From Bradyrhizobium sp. 132 (GTDB taxonomy: Bacteria; Pseudomonadota; Alphaproteobacteria; Rhizobiales; Xanthobacteraceae), in NCBI RefSeq assembly GCF_023074185.1, contig NZ_JADPKY010000097.1, positions 62,001 to 126,000 of the forward strand: a stretch of 64,000 nucleotides of DNA. Direction: 5' to 3'. The translations under genes were made by a program, and so were the position numbers. The stretch's first letter is position 1, and each line of letters opens with the position of its first letter. Shown here piece by piece: positions 42,355-51,034 of the stretch. The notes beneath the pieces are model-generated. The model had not been told where the DNA came from and searched no databases. It saw only the letters and a program-made list of their open reading frames with translations.

Positions 42355-43164
42355 ATGTCTAACCGCTTTATGATCTCGGTTGCCGCGCTCGCGCTGGTCG
42401 CGGGCACGGGTCTGGCAAACGCACAGGGCACCACGAACCGCGACAGCGGTGGTGGCGCCGGTGGTGCGCAGATGCAGCATTCGCAGCCTTCCGGCGGCGC
42501 CGCCGAGCGCGGCGGTTCGATGGGCCGCGAGTCGACCCAGGAGAAGGGCACCGTTGGCCAGGCCGGCGGCTCCAGCAGCATGAAGTCCGGCACGTCCGCG
42601 GAGGAGAAGTCCTCGGGTGCGACCAAGGACGAGCATTCGGGCCGCGAGATGAACAAGAACGCGGCTGAGGACAAGGCCGGCGCGACCAAGGGCCAGCGCA
42701 CCGACGAACGCGCGCAGGACAAGTCCCAGCAGGACAAGTCCAAGAGCACCATGGACAAATCGCAGACCGACAAATCCCAGATGGATAAGTCCAAGAGCAC
42801 GGAGACGGACACCAAGAGCGGCAACATGAACGCCCAGACCAAGGGCGCGGAGACCAAGGGCGCGGACAGCAAGTCGCAGACCACGACCGGTAACGCCTCC
42901 GCCACCGCCTCCGCACCGCCTCCCGAGAAGCGGAGCCAGATCTCGACGGCCATCAAGTCGACCAAGATCGAAGAGACCACGAACGTCAACTTCAACATTT
43001 CGGTCGGCACGGCCGTCCCGGCGTCCGTCCGATTCCACCCGCTGCCGCCCCAGATCGTGGAAATCTATCCGGAATGGCGCGGCTACGATGTGATCTTGGT
43101 GCACGGCAAGTACGTCATCGTCCGTCCCCAGACGCGTGAGATCGTGTACATCATCGAAGGCTAA
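42355..43164 (+). CDS. Secreted DUF1236 domain protein with Lys/Ser/Asp repeats
   Basis: A 269-residue exported protein. A signal peptide ends near residue 23 (GLANAQG). A long disordered Gly/Ser/Lys-rich middle contains recurring DKSQ and DKSK tetrads (about residues 120-150). The C-terminal 80 residues match DUF1236 (VRFHPLPPQIVEIYPEWRGY, then YVIVRPQTREIVYI). DUF1236 proteins are frequent in Bradyrhizobium and have no known function. The disordered, hydrophilic middle is desiccation-protein-like. An exact EcfG promoter upstream suggests stress induction. A GAGGAG site precedes the ATG. Confidence 0.88.
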   Translation: MSNRFMISVAALALVAGTGLANAQGTTNRDSGGGAGGAQMQHSQPSGGAAERGGSMGRESTQEKGTVGQAGGSSSMKSGTSAEEKSSGATKDEHSGREMNKNAAEDKAGATKGQRTDERAQDKSQQDKSKSTMDKSQTDKSQMDKSKSTETDTKSGNMNAQTKGAETKGADSKSQTTTGNASATASAPPPEKRSQISTAIKSTKIEETTNVNFNISVGTAVPASVRFHPLPPQIVEIYPEWRGYDVILVHGKYVIVRPQTREIVYIIEG

Positions 43165-43188
43165 GCCACTTCGCTGAAGCCCAAAGTG

Positions 43189-43216
43189 AGCCCTTGCCGA
43201 GCGATCGGCAGGGGCT
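43189..43216 (+). terminator. Terminator after the DUF1236 gene
   Basis: AGCCCTTGCCGA and TCGGCAGGGGCT form a 12-bp stem with one G-T wobble around GCGA, 24 nt after the stop. The following sequence is only weakly T-rich. Confidence 0.7.
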
Positions 43217-43423
43217 TCTGCTCTATTGGCTGGCTTCTGCCCATGGGCCCTCCCGGCAGCCATGCTTTGGACTGGTTAACAAGCAATTTCCGTAGCTTCC
43301 GCACAGGTTTTTGCACCCCGGATGAGGTATCTGAAGCCCCCTGGGAGGTCCTTCAAGGCTTCCCCTCACGCGCTTTGTTACCTATAACCCCCGCCACGCC
43401 GAAGCACCTCTTGCGGGATTGGA

Positions 43424-43891
43424 ATGGCCGAACCAGCAACCGACACGATCCTTGTTCTGAACGGGCCGAACCTCAACATGTTGGGGACGCGGGAGCCCGA
43501 GAAGTACGGCCATGCGACGCTGGCCGACGTCGAGGCGCTGTGCCGGGAGACGGCGGCGACGTTCGGCCTCAAGGCCGACTGCCGGCAGTCCAACCGCGAA
43601 GGTGAGCTGATCGACTTCATCCACGAGGCGCATGGGCGCAAGATGAAGGGCATCATCATCAATGCCGGCGGCTATTCACACACCTCGATCGCGCTGCACG
43701 ACGCGCTGCTCGCGGTGCAGATCCCGACGGTCGAAGTGCACGTGACCAACATCCACGCCCGCGAGAGCTTCCGTCACCACTCCTACACCGCGCGCGCGGC
43801 CTTCGCCTCGCTCTGCGGTTTCGGCATCGAGGGCTACCGCCTCGCCATCCAGGGCCTTGCCGCCAAGCTCGGCATCACGCCCAAAGCCTGA
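43424..43891 (+). CDS. aroQ: Type II 3-dehydroquinate dehydratase
   Basis: A 155-residue type II dehydroquinase of the shikimate pathway. It has the opening LNGPNLNMLGTREP, the active-site tyrosine loop nearby, INAGGYSHTSIALHDAL, and the EVHVTNIHARESFRHHS segment with the catalytic histidine. The enzyme is usually a dodecamer in the cytoplasm. It heads an aroQ-accB-accC cluster, a common gene order in alphaproteobacteria and many other bacteria. Spacing to accB is 37 nt. Confidence 0.96.
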   Translation: MAEPATDTILVLNGPNLNMLGTREPEKYGHATLADVEALCRETAATFGLKADCRQSNREGELIDFIHEAHGRKMKGIIINAGGYSHTSIALHDALLAVQIPTVEVHVTNIHARESFRHHSYTARAAFASLCGFGIEGYRLAIQGLAAKLGITPKA

Positions 43892-43928
43892 CGCTCCCTC
43901 TTCACACAGAACATTCGGATCAAACAAC

Positions 43929-44417
43929 ATGGCGCGCCAGCCAGACGACAAAGCAGCCGCAAAGTTTTCCAGCGAGGATTCCGCCCTCGTCCGCGAGCTC
44001 GCTTTGCTGCTCGATGAGACCAGCCTCACCGAGATCGAGATCGAGCGTTCCGGCCTGCGCCTGCGCGTCGCCCGCAACGTCAGCGTCGCTGCGACCATGC
44101 CGATGCAGATGGCAGCCGCCCCCGCCGCCCTCCAGGCGGCCGCAGCTGTCACCGCGCCAGCCGCTGCCGACCTGTCGAAGCATCCCGGCGCCGTGACCTC
44201 GCCGATGGTCGGCACCGCCTATTGGGCGCCGGAGCCCGGCGCCAAGCCGTTCATCGAGGTCGGCAGCAAGGTCGCGGTCGGCCAGACGCTGCTGATCATC
44301 GAAGCCATGAAGACCATGAACCAGATCCCCTCGCCGCGCGCCGGCACGGTGACGCAGATCGTGATCGAAGACGGCCAGCCGGTCGAGTACGGCGAGCCGC
44401 TCGTCATCATTGAGTGA
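43929..44417 (+). CDS. accB: Biotin carboxyl carrier protein of acetyl-CoA carboxylase
   Basis: A 162-residue BCCP. An N-terminal segment (about residues 20-60) serves complex contacts. An Ala/Pro-rich linker follows, then a C-terminal biotinyl domain with the modified lysine in EAMKTMNQI. It carries carboxybiotin between AccC and AccAD to make malonyl-CoA. The ATG at 43929 gives the normal start; a frame open from 43857 overlaps aroQ. It is followed by accC after 57 nt. Confidence 0.95.
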   Translation: MARQPDDKAAAKFSSEDSALVRELALLLDETSLTEIEIERSGLRLRVARNVSVAATMPMQMAAAPAALQAAAAVTAPAAADLSKHPGAVTSPMVGTAYWAPEPGAKPFIEVGSKVAVGQTLLIIEAMKTMNQIPSPRAGTVTQIVIEDGQPVEYGEPLVIIE

Positions 44418-44474
44418 CGGTCGAGGCCAACAAAGCCCTCGCCGCTTCCCGCGCGCCAGTCCCTTAAGGACACC

Positions 44475-45833
44475 ATGTTCGACAAGATCCTCATAGCCAA
44501 TCGCGGCGAGATCGCCCTTCGCATCCTGCGCGCCTGCAAGGAGCTCGGGATCGCGACCGTCGCCGTGCACTCCACCGCCGATGCCGATGCCATGCATGTG
44601 CGCCTGTCGGACGAGAGCGTGTGCATCGGGCCACCGGCGTCCAAGGACAGCTACCTCAACGTGCCCGCGCTGCTCGCGGCCTGCGAGATCACCGGCGCCG
44701 ATGCCGTGCATCCCGGCTACGGTTTCCTCTCGGAGAACGCGCGCTTCGCGGAGATCCTCTCCGAGCACAATCTGCATTTCATCGGCCCGAAGGCCGAGCA
44801 CATCCGCCTGATGGGCGACAAGATCGAAGCCAAGAGGACTGCCAGGAAGCTCGGCATTCCCGTGGTGCCCGGTTCCGACGGAGGCGTCGGCCCCAACGAC
44901 GACGCGATGGCAATCGCCAGGAAGATCGGCTTCCCGGTGCTCGTGAAGGCCGCAGCCGGCGGCGGCGGCCGCGGCATGAAGGTGGCGCAGAGCGAGGGCG
45001 ACCTTCAGATGGCGCTGTCGACGGCCGCCAACGAGGCCAAATCCGCCTTTGGCGATGCCTCCGTCTACCTCGAAAAATATCTCCAGAAGCCGCGCCACAT
45101 CGAAATCCAGATCCTCGGCGACGGCCGCGGCGGTGCGATCCATCTCGGCGAACGCGACTGCTCGCTGCAGCGGCGCCACCAGAAGGTCTGGGAGGAAGGC
45201 CCCTCGCCCGTGCTGGCCGCGGCAGCGCGCGCCAAGATCGGCGAGACCTGCGCCAAGGCGATGCGCGAGATGAAATATCTCGGCGTCGGCACCATCGAAT
45301 TCCTGTTCGAGGACGGCGAGTTCTACTTCATCGAGATGAACACCCGCATCCAGGTCGAGCATCCCGTCACCGAGAGCATCACCGACATCGACCTGGTGCT
45401 CGAGCAGATCCGCATCGCCGCCGGCGGCGACCTGCCGGCGAGGCAGGAAGAGGTTCAGGTCATCGGCCACGCGATCGAGTGCCGCATCAACGCCGAGAAT
45501 CCGCAGACCTTCCGTCCTTCGCCCGGCCGCATCACGCAATATCACCCACCCGGGGGGCTCGGTGTGCGCATCGATTCCGCGGTCTATCAGGGCTACACGA
45601 TCCCGCCTTATTACGACTCGCTCGTCGGCAAGCTGATCGTGCACGGCAAGACCCGCGGCGAGTGCCTGATGCGACTGCGCCGGGCGCTGGACGAGATGGT
45701 GGTCGAGGGCATCGAGACCACCCTGCCGCTGTTCCGCGCGCTGGTCCGCGAAGACGACATCATCAACGGCGACTACCACATCCATTGGCTGGAACAGTAT
45801 CTCGCCGGCAAGACGGAACCCGGCCGGCAATAA
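44475..45833 (+). CDS. accC: Biotin carboxylase subunit of acetyl-CoA carboxylase
   Basis: A 452-residue ATP-grasp enzyme that carboxylates the biotin on AccB. It has the N-terminal KILIANRGEIALRILRACK, the HPGYGFLSENARFA motif and the glycine-rich ATP lid KAAAGGGGRGMK. The catalytic region contains EMNTRIQVEHPVTE, and RINAENP lies in the C-terminal domain. Length is standard. An AAGGA site precedes the ATG. An EcfG-type promoter begins 12 nt after its stop, belonging to the next operon. Confidence 0.97.
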   Translation: MFDKILIANRGEIALRILRACKELGIATVAVHSTADADAMHVRLSDESVCIGPPASKDSYLNVPALLAACEITGADAVHPGYGFLSENARFAEILSEHNLHFIGPKAEHIRLMGDKIEAKRTARKLGIPVVPGSDGGVGPNDDAMAIARKIGFPVLVKAAAGGGGRGMKVAQSEGDLQMALSTAANEAKSAFGDASVYLEKYLQKPRHIEIQILGDGRGGAIHLGERDCSLQRRHQKVWEEGPSPVLAAAARAKIGETCAKAMREMKYLGVGTIEFLFEDGEFYFIEMNTRIQVEHPVTESITDIDLVLEQIRIAAGGDLPARQEEVQVIGHAIECRINAENPQTFRPSPGRITQYHPPGGLGVRIDSAVYQGYTIPPYYDSLVGKLIVHGKTRGECLMRLRRALDEMVVEGIETTLPLFRALVREDDIINGDYHIHWLEQYLAGKTEPGRQ

Positions 45834-45845
45834 TCCGCCTCCCAT

Positions 45846-45870
45846 GGAACCCTTTCCCCCCGATCGCGTT
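45846..45870 (+). promoter_or_regulatory. EcfG-type general stress promoter upstream of the phosphorelay operon
   Basis: GGAAC (45846-45850), a 16-nt spacer and CGTT (45867-45870) exactly match the EcfG consensus. The -10 lies 67 nt before the GTG start of the CHASE3 kinase, in a 104-nt gap after accC. Confidence 0.75.
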
Positions 45871-45937
45871 CTGGTCGGCGGGGACAGTTCCGAGGGGGCG
45901 TTTTGAATTCCGCTAAACCTGATCAGGCGAGACCGTC

Positions 45938-47455
45938 GTGATCGCTGAAGCGCAGCGACGGCGTGCATTTTGGCAGATCCTGCTGTTCTCGGCGGGCCTT
46001 GTGGTGCTGACCGTGATCAGCGCCGGCTCGGTCTACCTCGTCAACAAGGCGAGAGACGACAGCAAATGGGTGGTTCACACCATCGAGGCGGAGAACCAGA
46101 TCAACACGCTCCTGCTGGAAATCCGGCGCGCCGAGAGCGCAGCCCGTGGCTACCTTCTGACGCAAGCGGCGGATTTCCAGGCCGACCATGACAAGGCCGT
46201 GGCAGCAATCATCCCGGCGCTCGACAAGCTCACGCGCCTGACGGGCGACAATCCGGCGCAACGCGAAAGCATCGAGAGGCTCAGCGCGGCGATCGAGACC
46301 CGGCTCGGCCAGTTCGTGCAGGAGATGGATTTCGTCCGCCAGGGTGAGCCCGAGAAGGCCGCAGCGCTGGTCCGCAAGCTCGCCTCCACCGACGCCACGG
46401 CCGCGATCGCCAACGTCGCGTCGGAAATGATTTTGGAAGAAGAACGGCTGTTCCGGCTCCGAACGGTCAACTCGGACCGCAGCCAGTCCCTCGCCGCGTC
46501 GATGACCGGCATTGGCTCCGGCCTCGTCGTGCTGCTGGCCCTGATCTCGATCTGGCTGGTGCGGCGCTCGGCCCGCGCCCGTGACGACGCCGAGGCGCGC
46601 CTGCGCGATGCCAATGTCAATCTGGAGACCATCGTCGACGAACGCACGGCCGATCTGCGCGAAGCCAACAACGAGATCCAGCGCTTTGCCTATATCGTCA
46701 GCCACGATCTGCGCTCGCCACTCGTCAACATCATGGGCTTCACCAGCGAACTCGAAGAACTCGGCGGCGACATTTTCCGCCGTATCGGCGGCCTCACCCA
46801 TGTTCCGGCCAACGGGCCGCCGCTGACTGGTGGCGAGATCGCGCTCGAAGGCCCCGACAAGCAGCTTTCAGCGGATTTCTCCGAAGCGCTGAGCTTCATC
46901 AAGTCGTCGATCGCCAAGATGGACCGCCTGATCTCGGCGATCCTCAATCTCACCCGCGAGGGCCGGCGTGAGTTCCAGCCGGAAAAGATCGACACGCGCA
47001 GGCTGATCGAAGCGATCGTGTCGACGCTGGCGCATCAGGCCGCCGAAGCACAGGCCGAGATCCACATCGCGTCCCTGCCGGATCTGGTCAGCGACCGCCT
47101 CGCGCTGGAGCAGATCTTCTCCAATCTGATCGACAACGCCATCAAATATCTCAAGCCCGGCGTCCCCGGCGAGATCAGAATCCGCGGGCGTACCAAGCTC
47201 GGCTACGCTATCTTCGAGATCAGCGATAACGGCCGCGGGATTGATCCGAAGGATCACCAGCGGATATTCGACCTGTTTCGCCGCGCGGGAACCCAGGACA
47301 AGCCCGGTCAGGGCATCGGTCTCGCGCATGTGCGTGCACTTGTGCGTCGCCTTGGCGGCACCATGTCGGTATCATCGGAACTGAATACGGGCAGTAGCTT
47401 CACCATCACGCTGCCCATCTCCTGGAACGCCAGCAACCGGAACGCGGATCAATGA
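45938..47455 (+). CDS. CHASE3-domain sensor histidine kinase
   Basis: A 505-residue membrane kinase. TM1 lies at about 11-34. A CHASE3 sensor follows (about 40-190, with RRAESAARGYLL). TM2 is near 188-208. A coiled coil comes next, then HisKA with phospho-acceptor His256 in AYIVSHDLRSP, and HATPase_c with the N-box NLIDNAIKYL and G-box GQGIGL. An insertion at about residues 281-312 separates the two DHp helices. The start is GTG at 45938 with AGGCGAG upstream. The stop overlaps the next response regulator (ATGA). An EcfG promoter lies upstream. The signal sensed is unknown. Confidence 0.92.
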   Translation: MIAEAQRRRAFWQILLFSAGLVVLTVISAGSVYLVNKARDDSKWVVHTIEAENQINTLLLEIRRAESAARGYLLTQAADFQADHDKAVAAIIPALDKLTRLTGDNPAQRESIERLSAAIETRLGQFVQEMDFVRQGEPEKAAALVRKLASTDATAAIANVASEMILEEERLFRLRTVNSDRSQSLAASMTGIGSGLVVLLALISIWLVRRSARARDDAEARLRDANVNLETIVDERTADLREANNEIQRFAYIVSHDLRSPLVNIMGFTSELEELGGDIFRRIGGLTHVPANGPPLTGGEIALEGPDKQLSADFSEALSFIKSSIAKMDRLISAILNLTREGRREFQPEKIDTRRLIEAIVSTLAHQAAEAQAEIHIASLPDLVSDRLALEQIFSNLIDNAIKYLKPGVPGEIRIRGRTKLGYAIFEISDNGRGIDPKDHQRIFDLFRRAGTQDKPGQGIGLAHVRALVRRLGGTMSVSSELNTGSSFTITLPISWNASNRNADQ

Positions 47456-47892
47456 CTCAACCCGTCAGCATCATCATGATCGAGGACGACGAGGGACATG
47501 CGCGACTGATCGAGCGGAACATCCGCCGCTCCGGCGTCAACAACGAGATCATCTCCTTCGCCAACGGTACGGACGCGGTGAAGCACCTGTTCGGGGCCGA
47601 CGGCAGCGGGCTCGTGCAGAAGGGCAATGCACTCCTGATCTTGCTCGATCTCAACCTCCCCGACATGACCGGGATCGACATCCTGAAGCAGATCAAGGAG
47701 AACAAATATCTGAAGGCCTCGCCCGTGGTGGTGCTGACCACCACCGACGATTCCCAGGAAATCAAGCGCTGCTACGAGCTCGGCTGCAACGTTTACATCA
47801 CCAAGCCCGTGAACTACGAGAATTTCGCCAATGCCATCCGGCAGCTCGGCTTGTTCTTCTCGGTCATCCAGGTCCCGTCCGCCGCCTCATGA
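47452..47892 (+). CDS. Single-domain response regulator, Rcp1-like
   Basis: A 146-residue receiver domain without an output domain. The acidic pocket is EDD at 11-13, phospho-acceptor Asp66 lies in LLDLNLPDMTGID, and the switch lysine is in YITKPVNY. It resembles Rcp1-type regulators paired with phytochrome-like kinases (IEDDEGHARLIERNIRRSG). It overlaps the upstream kinase and the downstream REC-kinase by 4 nt each, so all three should be co-translated. It probably shuttles phosphate between the two kinases. Confidence 0.92.
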   Translation: MTQPVSIIMIEDDEGHARLIERNIRRSGVNNEIISFANGTDAVKHLFGADGSGLVQKGNALLILLDLNLPDMTGIDILKQIKENKYLKASPVVVLTTTDDSQEIKRCYELGCNVYITKPVNYENFANAIRQLGLFFSVIQVPSAAS

Positions 47893-48992
47893 ACCAGCGC
47901 ACGCCAACACTGCTCTACATCGACGACGACGGCGCGCTGGCGCGCCTGGTCGATCGCGGCCTGACACGGCGCGGCTACAAGGTCCTTCATGCCGCAAGCG
48001 GTGAGGAAGGCCTCGAGCTCATCCGCCGCGCGGGGACGACCGGCGGCATCGACGTCGTCGCGCTCGACCAGTACATGCCCGGCCTCGACGGGCTGGAGAC
48101 GCTGGAGCAGATCATGGCGATCCCCGGCGCACCCCCCGTGATGTTCGTCACGGCCTCGCAGGATTCCAGCATCGCGGTGACGGCGCTGAAGGCGGGCGCG
48201 GCCGATTATCTCGTCAAGGACGTCAAGGGCGACTTCATCCCCCTGCTTCACGTCGCGGCCGAGGGCGCGCTGCGCCAGGCCGAATTGCAGAAGGCGCGCG
48301 AGGAGGCCGAAGCCGAGATCCATGCCTCGCGCGACCGCTACGCAGCGCTGGCCGCCGAACGCGAACTGCTGCTGCGCGAGGTCAACCACCGCGTCGGCAA
48401 CTCGCTCCAGATCATCGCCTCGCTGCTGCATCTACAGGCAAGCTCCGCCGCGCAGGACGAGGTCAAGGCGGCGTTGACCAATGCGATGGGCCGCGTCGCC
48501 GCGGTCGCGCAGGTGCACCGCCGCCTCTACACCTCGCAAGACCTGAAGAGCGTGGTGCTGAACCAGTATCTGGACTCGCTGCTCGAGGATCTCCGCCGCT
48601 CGGCCGAAGGCGACCGGATGTCGCGCCTGACGCTGAAGGCCGAACCGGTCGAGATCGATCCGGACCGTGCGGTCGCCGTCGGCATCATCGTCAACGAGCT
48701 GGTGATGAACGCGGTGAAATACGCCTATCCTGACGGCGCCGGCCCGATCCATGTCGAGCTGACCTCGCAGGGCGACGATCTGCTGCTGGCGATCAGGGAT
48801 GACGGCGTCGGCGACAACGTCAAGGCCGATCCGCGCTCCACCGGCATGGGCCAGCGCATCGTCGCAGCCATGGCCACCAAGCTCGACGCTTCGGTCGAGC
48901 GCGACCCCACCCATTCCGGAACCCGCATCATGTTGAGGTTCCGCCGTGTGCCCGCGGGCCCCGTCAAGCCCAATACTGCCGCAGCGAGCTGA
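47889..48992 (+). CDS. REC - HisKA_2 histidine kinase
   Basis: A 367-residue cytoplasmic protein. The N-terminal receiver has Asp60 in VVALDQYMPGLDG. A coiled coil (about 125-160) leads to a HisKA_2 dimerisation domain with His167 in REVNHRVGNSLQIIASLL, then an HATPase with NELVMNAVKYAYP. HisKA_2/HWE kinases in alphaproteobacteria often phosphorylate PhyR, the anti-anti-sigma switch of the general stress response. The receiver suggests it is itself controlled by the upstream kinase. It is the last gene of the EcfG-promoted operon. Confidence 0.91.
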   Translation: MNQRTPTLLYIDDDGALARLVDRGLTRRGYKVLHAASGEEGLELIRRAGTTGGIDVVALDQYMPGLDGLETLEQIMAIPGAPPVMFVTASQDSSIAVTALKAGAADYLVKDVKGDFIPLLHVAAEGALRQAELQKAREEAEAEIHASRDRYAALAAERELLLREVNHRVGNSLQIIASLLHLQASSAAQDEVKAALTNAMGRVAAVAQVHRRLYTSQDLKSVVLNQYLDSLLEDLRRSAEGDRMSRLTLKAEPVEIDPDRAVAVGIIVNELVMNAVKYAYPDGAGPIHVELTSQGDDLLLAIRDDGVGDNVKADPRSTGMGQRIVAAMATKLDASVERDPTHSGTRIMLRFRRVPAGPVKPNTAAAS

Positions 48993-49004
48993 CCCGCACC
49001 GCCC

Positions 49005-49023
49005 ATCGCAACCGCATTGCGAT
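49005..49023 (+). terminator. Hairpin after the phosphorelay operon
   Basis: ATCGCAA and TTGCGAT form a perfect 7-bp stem around CCGCA, 12 nt after the kinase stop and just before aat. No T-run follows, so it may be weak. Confidence 0.45.
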
Positions 49024-49042
49024 CCTGCTATTGTCGCGAGCC

Positions 49043-49723
49043 ATGACTTCGCGCGACTCTGCCCCGTCTGAAATCACGCCAGCCGTACTGCTGCGCGCCT
49101 ATGCCTGCGGCATCTTTCCGATGGCCGAAAGCGCCGACGATCCGACCCTGTTCTGGGTCGAGCCGGAGTTGCGCGGCGTCATCCCGCTCGAGGGATTTCG
49201 CGTGGCCTCGCGGCTCGCGCGCACCGTGCGTTCGGATTCGTTCCGCGTGACCGTCAACACTGCGTTCAAGGCCACGATCGCGGGCTGCGCCGCGCCGCAG
49301 GCCGGGCGCGAGGACACCTGGATCAACAAGCGCATCCGCGACCTCTATGGCGGCCTGTACGAGCTTGGCCATTGCCACAGCGTCGAGGCCTGGCAGGGCG
49401 AGGACCTCGTCGGCGGGCTTTACGGCGTCAGCCTGGGGCGGGCCTTTTTCGGCGAGAGCATGTTCCACAGCGCGCGCGATGCCTCGAAGGTCGCGCTGGT
49501 GCATCTGGTCGCGCGGCTGATCCATGGCGGCTTCGAACTGCTCGACACCCAATACGTCACCGAGCATTTGAAGAGTTTTGGTGCGGCCGAGATTTCGCGG
49601 CGGCGCTACACCGCGCTGCTCGACAAGGCGCTCGCGGGCGAGCCTGGCGATTTCCTGAAGCTCTCCGCCGGTGAAGCGATCCCGGGCGCACGCGCGCTCG
49701 AGATCATCGCCTCACGGCAATAA
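49043..49723 (+). CDS. aat: Leucyl/phenylalanyl-tRNA-protein transferase
   Basis: A 226-residue Aat, which adds Leu or Phe from aminoacyl-tRNA to proteins with N-terminal Lys or Arg and marks them for ClpSAP degradation. Signature segments are AYACGIFPMAES, FWVEPELRGVIPL, WINKRIRDLYGGLYELGHCHSVEAWQ split over residues 95-120, and GESMFHSARDASKVALV. The ATG at 49043 was chosen over an in-frame TTG 12 nt earlier. The downstream DUF2155 gene is convergent. Confidence 0.95.
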   Translation: MTSRDSAPSEITPAVLLRAYACGIFPMAESADDPTLFWVEPELRGVIPLEGFRVASRLARTVRSDSFRVTVNTAFKATIAGCAAPQAGREDTWINKRIRDLYGGLYELGHCHSVEAWQGEDLVGGLYGVSLGRAFFGESMFHSARDASKVALVHLVARLIHGGFELLDTQYVTEHLKSFGAAEISRRRYTALLDKALAGEPGDFLKLSAGEAIPGARALEIIASRQ

Positions 49724-49759
49724 TCAGGGATATCACCGGCCGAATCCGGGGGATTTGGC

Positions 49760-50767
49760 CTAGCGGCCAAACCCCGGGATACCGAACAGACCCGGCCGCT
49801 GCTCGGGCGGCGGAGGTGGCGGCGGTGCCGGTTGCTGCTGCTGAATCGGCGGCAACGGCTGCGGCGGACGCTGCTGCACCTGCTTGGGCGCGGACTTCTT
49901 CTGCGCGGGCGGCGGCGGCGCAGCCGGCTTGGTGCCGGGATCCGGCGCCGCGGTCGCGATGGTCTGCTGCGGCTCTTTGCAGTCGGTGAGCCAGATGTCG
50001 TAGATCGGGTGCTCGACGCCGTGCAGGCCCGGACTTGCCGCGTACATCCAGCCCGAGAAGATGCGCTTCACCTCGCCCTGCAAGGTGATCTCGTCGACCT
50101 CGACGAAGGCGTCGGTGTTGGCGGCCTCCGTCGCCGGCCGCGTGTAGCAGGCGTCGGTTTTGACGCGCAGCGCGCCGAACTGCACGGTCTCGCCGATATC
50201 CTCGTCGAAATTGATGATGCGGCCGGTGATTTTGTCGAGGCCGGAGAAAGTCGCTTTCTTGTTCACGATCTTCTGGGCCGGCGGTTCGGTGACGACCTCG
50301 TCGCCCGGCTGCAGGGTCGCCGGCGTCTGCGGCACAGTACCACCCGGTCCGCCCTTCTGCTGCGGCTGGCGCTGACCGGGCGCGCCCGGCTGCAGGGCGC
50401 CTTGCGGATTGGGCGGAGCGACCGCAACGGACGGCGGCTGGTTTGGCGGAGCGGCGGCCGAGCCAGGGGGCGGCGCCAGGGGTTGGGTCTCGACCGGCCC
50501 CGGCATCACATTACCCTGCCGGCCCGGCGGCGGCATCGGGCGCGACGGCAGCACACGGCCCTGCGGCGGCAGCTCCGGCACCTCTTCATCGTCATCGGGG
50601 ATCTGCTGCTGCGGCTGAGGCTGGCCACGCGGAATGTTGCCGGGCGGTCGCAGCGGCGGCGGATCGGAAAAGATCGTGCCGATTTGCGCCTGAGCCGGCG
50701 TCGCAGCCGTCAGTGCGGTGGCGGCCAGAAGCGCCGCAAGACCTGTCAGGGTAAAGGTTCGAAACAT
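49760..50767 (-). CDS. DUF2155 domain protein, secreted, proline/glutamine-rich
   Basis: A 335-residue exported protein with a signal peptide (LAALLAATALTAATPAQAQ) and a long Pro/Gln-rich linker (about residues 40-160). A DUF2155 domain follows, with KATFSGLDKITGRI, VKTDACYTRP and FSGWMYAASPGLHGVEHPIYDIWL read as separate strands. The tail is Pro/Gln-rich. DUF2155 is restricted to alphaproteobacteria, commonly near aat and NDUFA12-type genes, and has no known function. An upstream ATG at 50806 would add 13 residues; neither start has a strong ribosome-binding site. Confidence 0.85.
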   Translation of the reverse strand: MFRTFTLTGLAALLAATALTAATPAQAQIGTIFSDPPPLRPPGNIPRGQPQPQQQIPDDDEEVPELPPQGRVLPSRPMPPPGRQGNVMPGPVETQPLAPPPGSAAAPPNQPPSVAVAPPNPQGALQPGAPGQRQPQQKGGPGGTVPQTPATLQPGDEVVTEPPAQKIVNKKATFSGLDKITGRIINFDEDIGETVQFGALRVKTDACYTRPATEAANTDAFVEVDEITLQGEVKRIFSGWMYAASPGLHGVEHPIYDIWLTDCKEPQQTIATAAPDPGTKPAAPPPPAQKKSAPKQVQQRPPQPLPPIQQQQPAPPPPPPPEQRPGLFGIPGFGR

Positions 50768-51034
50768 CTCGCGCGGCTTCAACAGCGAATCGGGCTTGCT
50801 GGACATTCTACAGGGGATACCGCCGCTCGCAGGCCATCCGGTTAACACGGCGAATACGGCGGGGGAAGGGCGGCATCCCTGCCCTTCCCGGCCCGGTCTG
50901 GCCAGATCGGCCCCCGGATGGGATAGTCCGAACGCCCCTTGCCCGGGCCAAGGCGGCGGCGTCCCCGAAGAGGCGGCACCGCTCCCCGAAAACGACATCC
51001 AACGATCGCTGGAAACCCGTAAGGTCGCTTCCCC

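Noticed and set aside
43920..45968. 682-codon minus-strand frame
   Set aside because: It is opposite accB and accC, both unmistakable on the plus strand.
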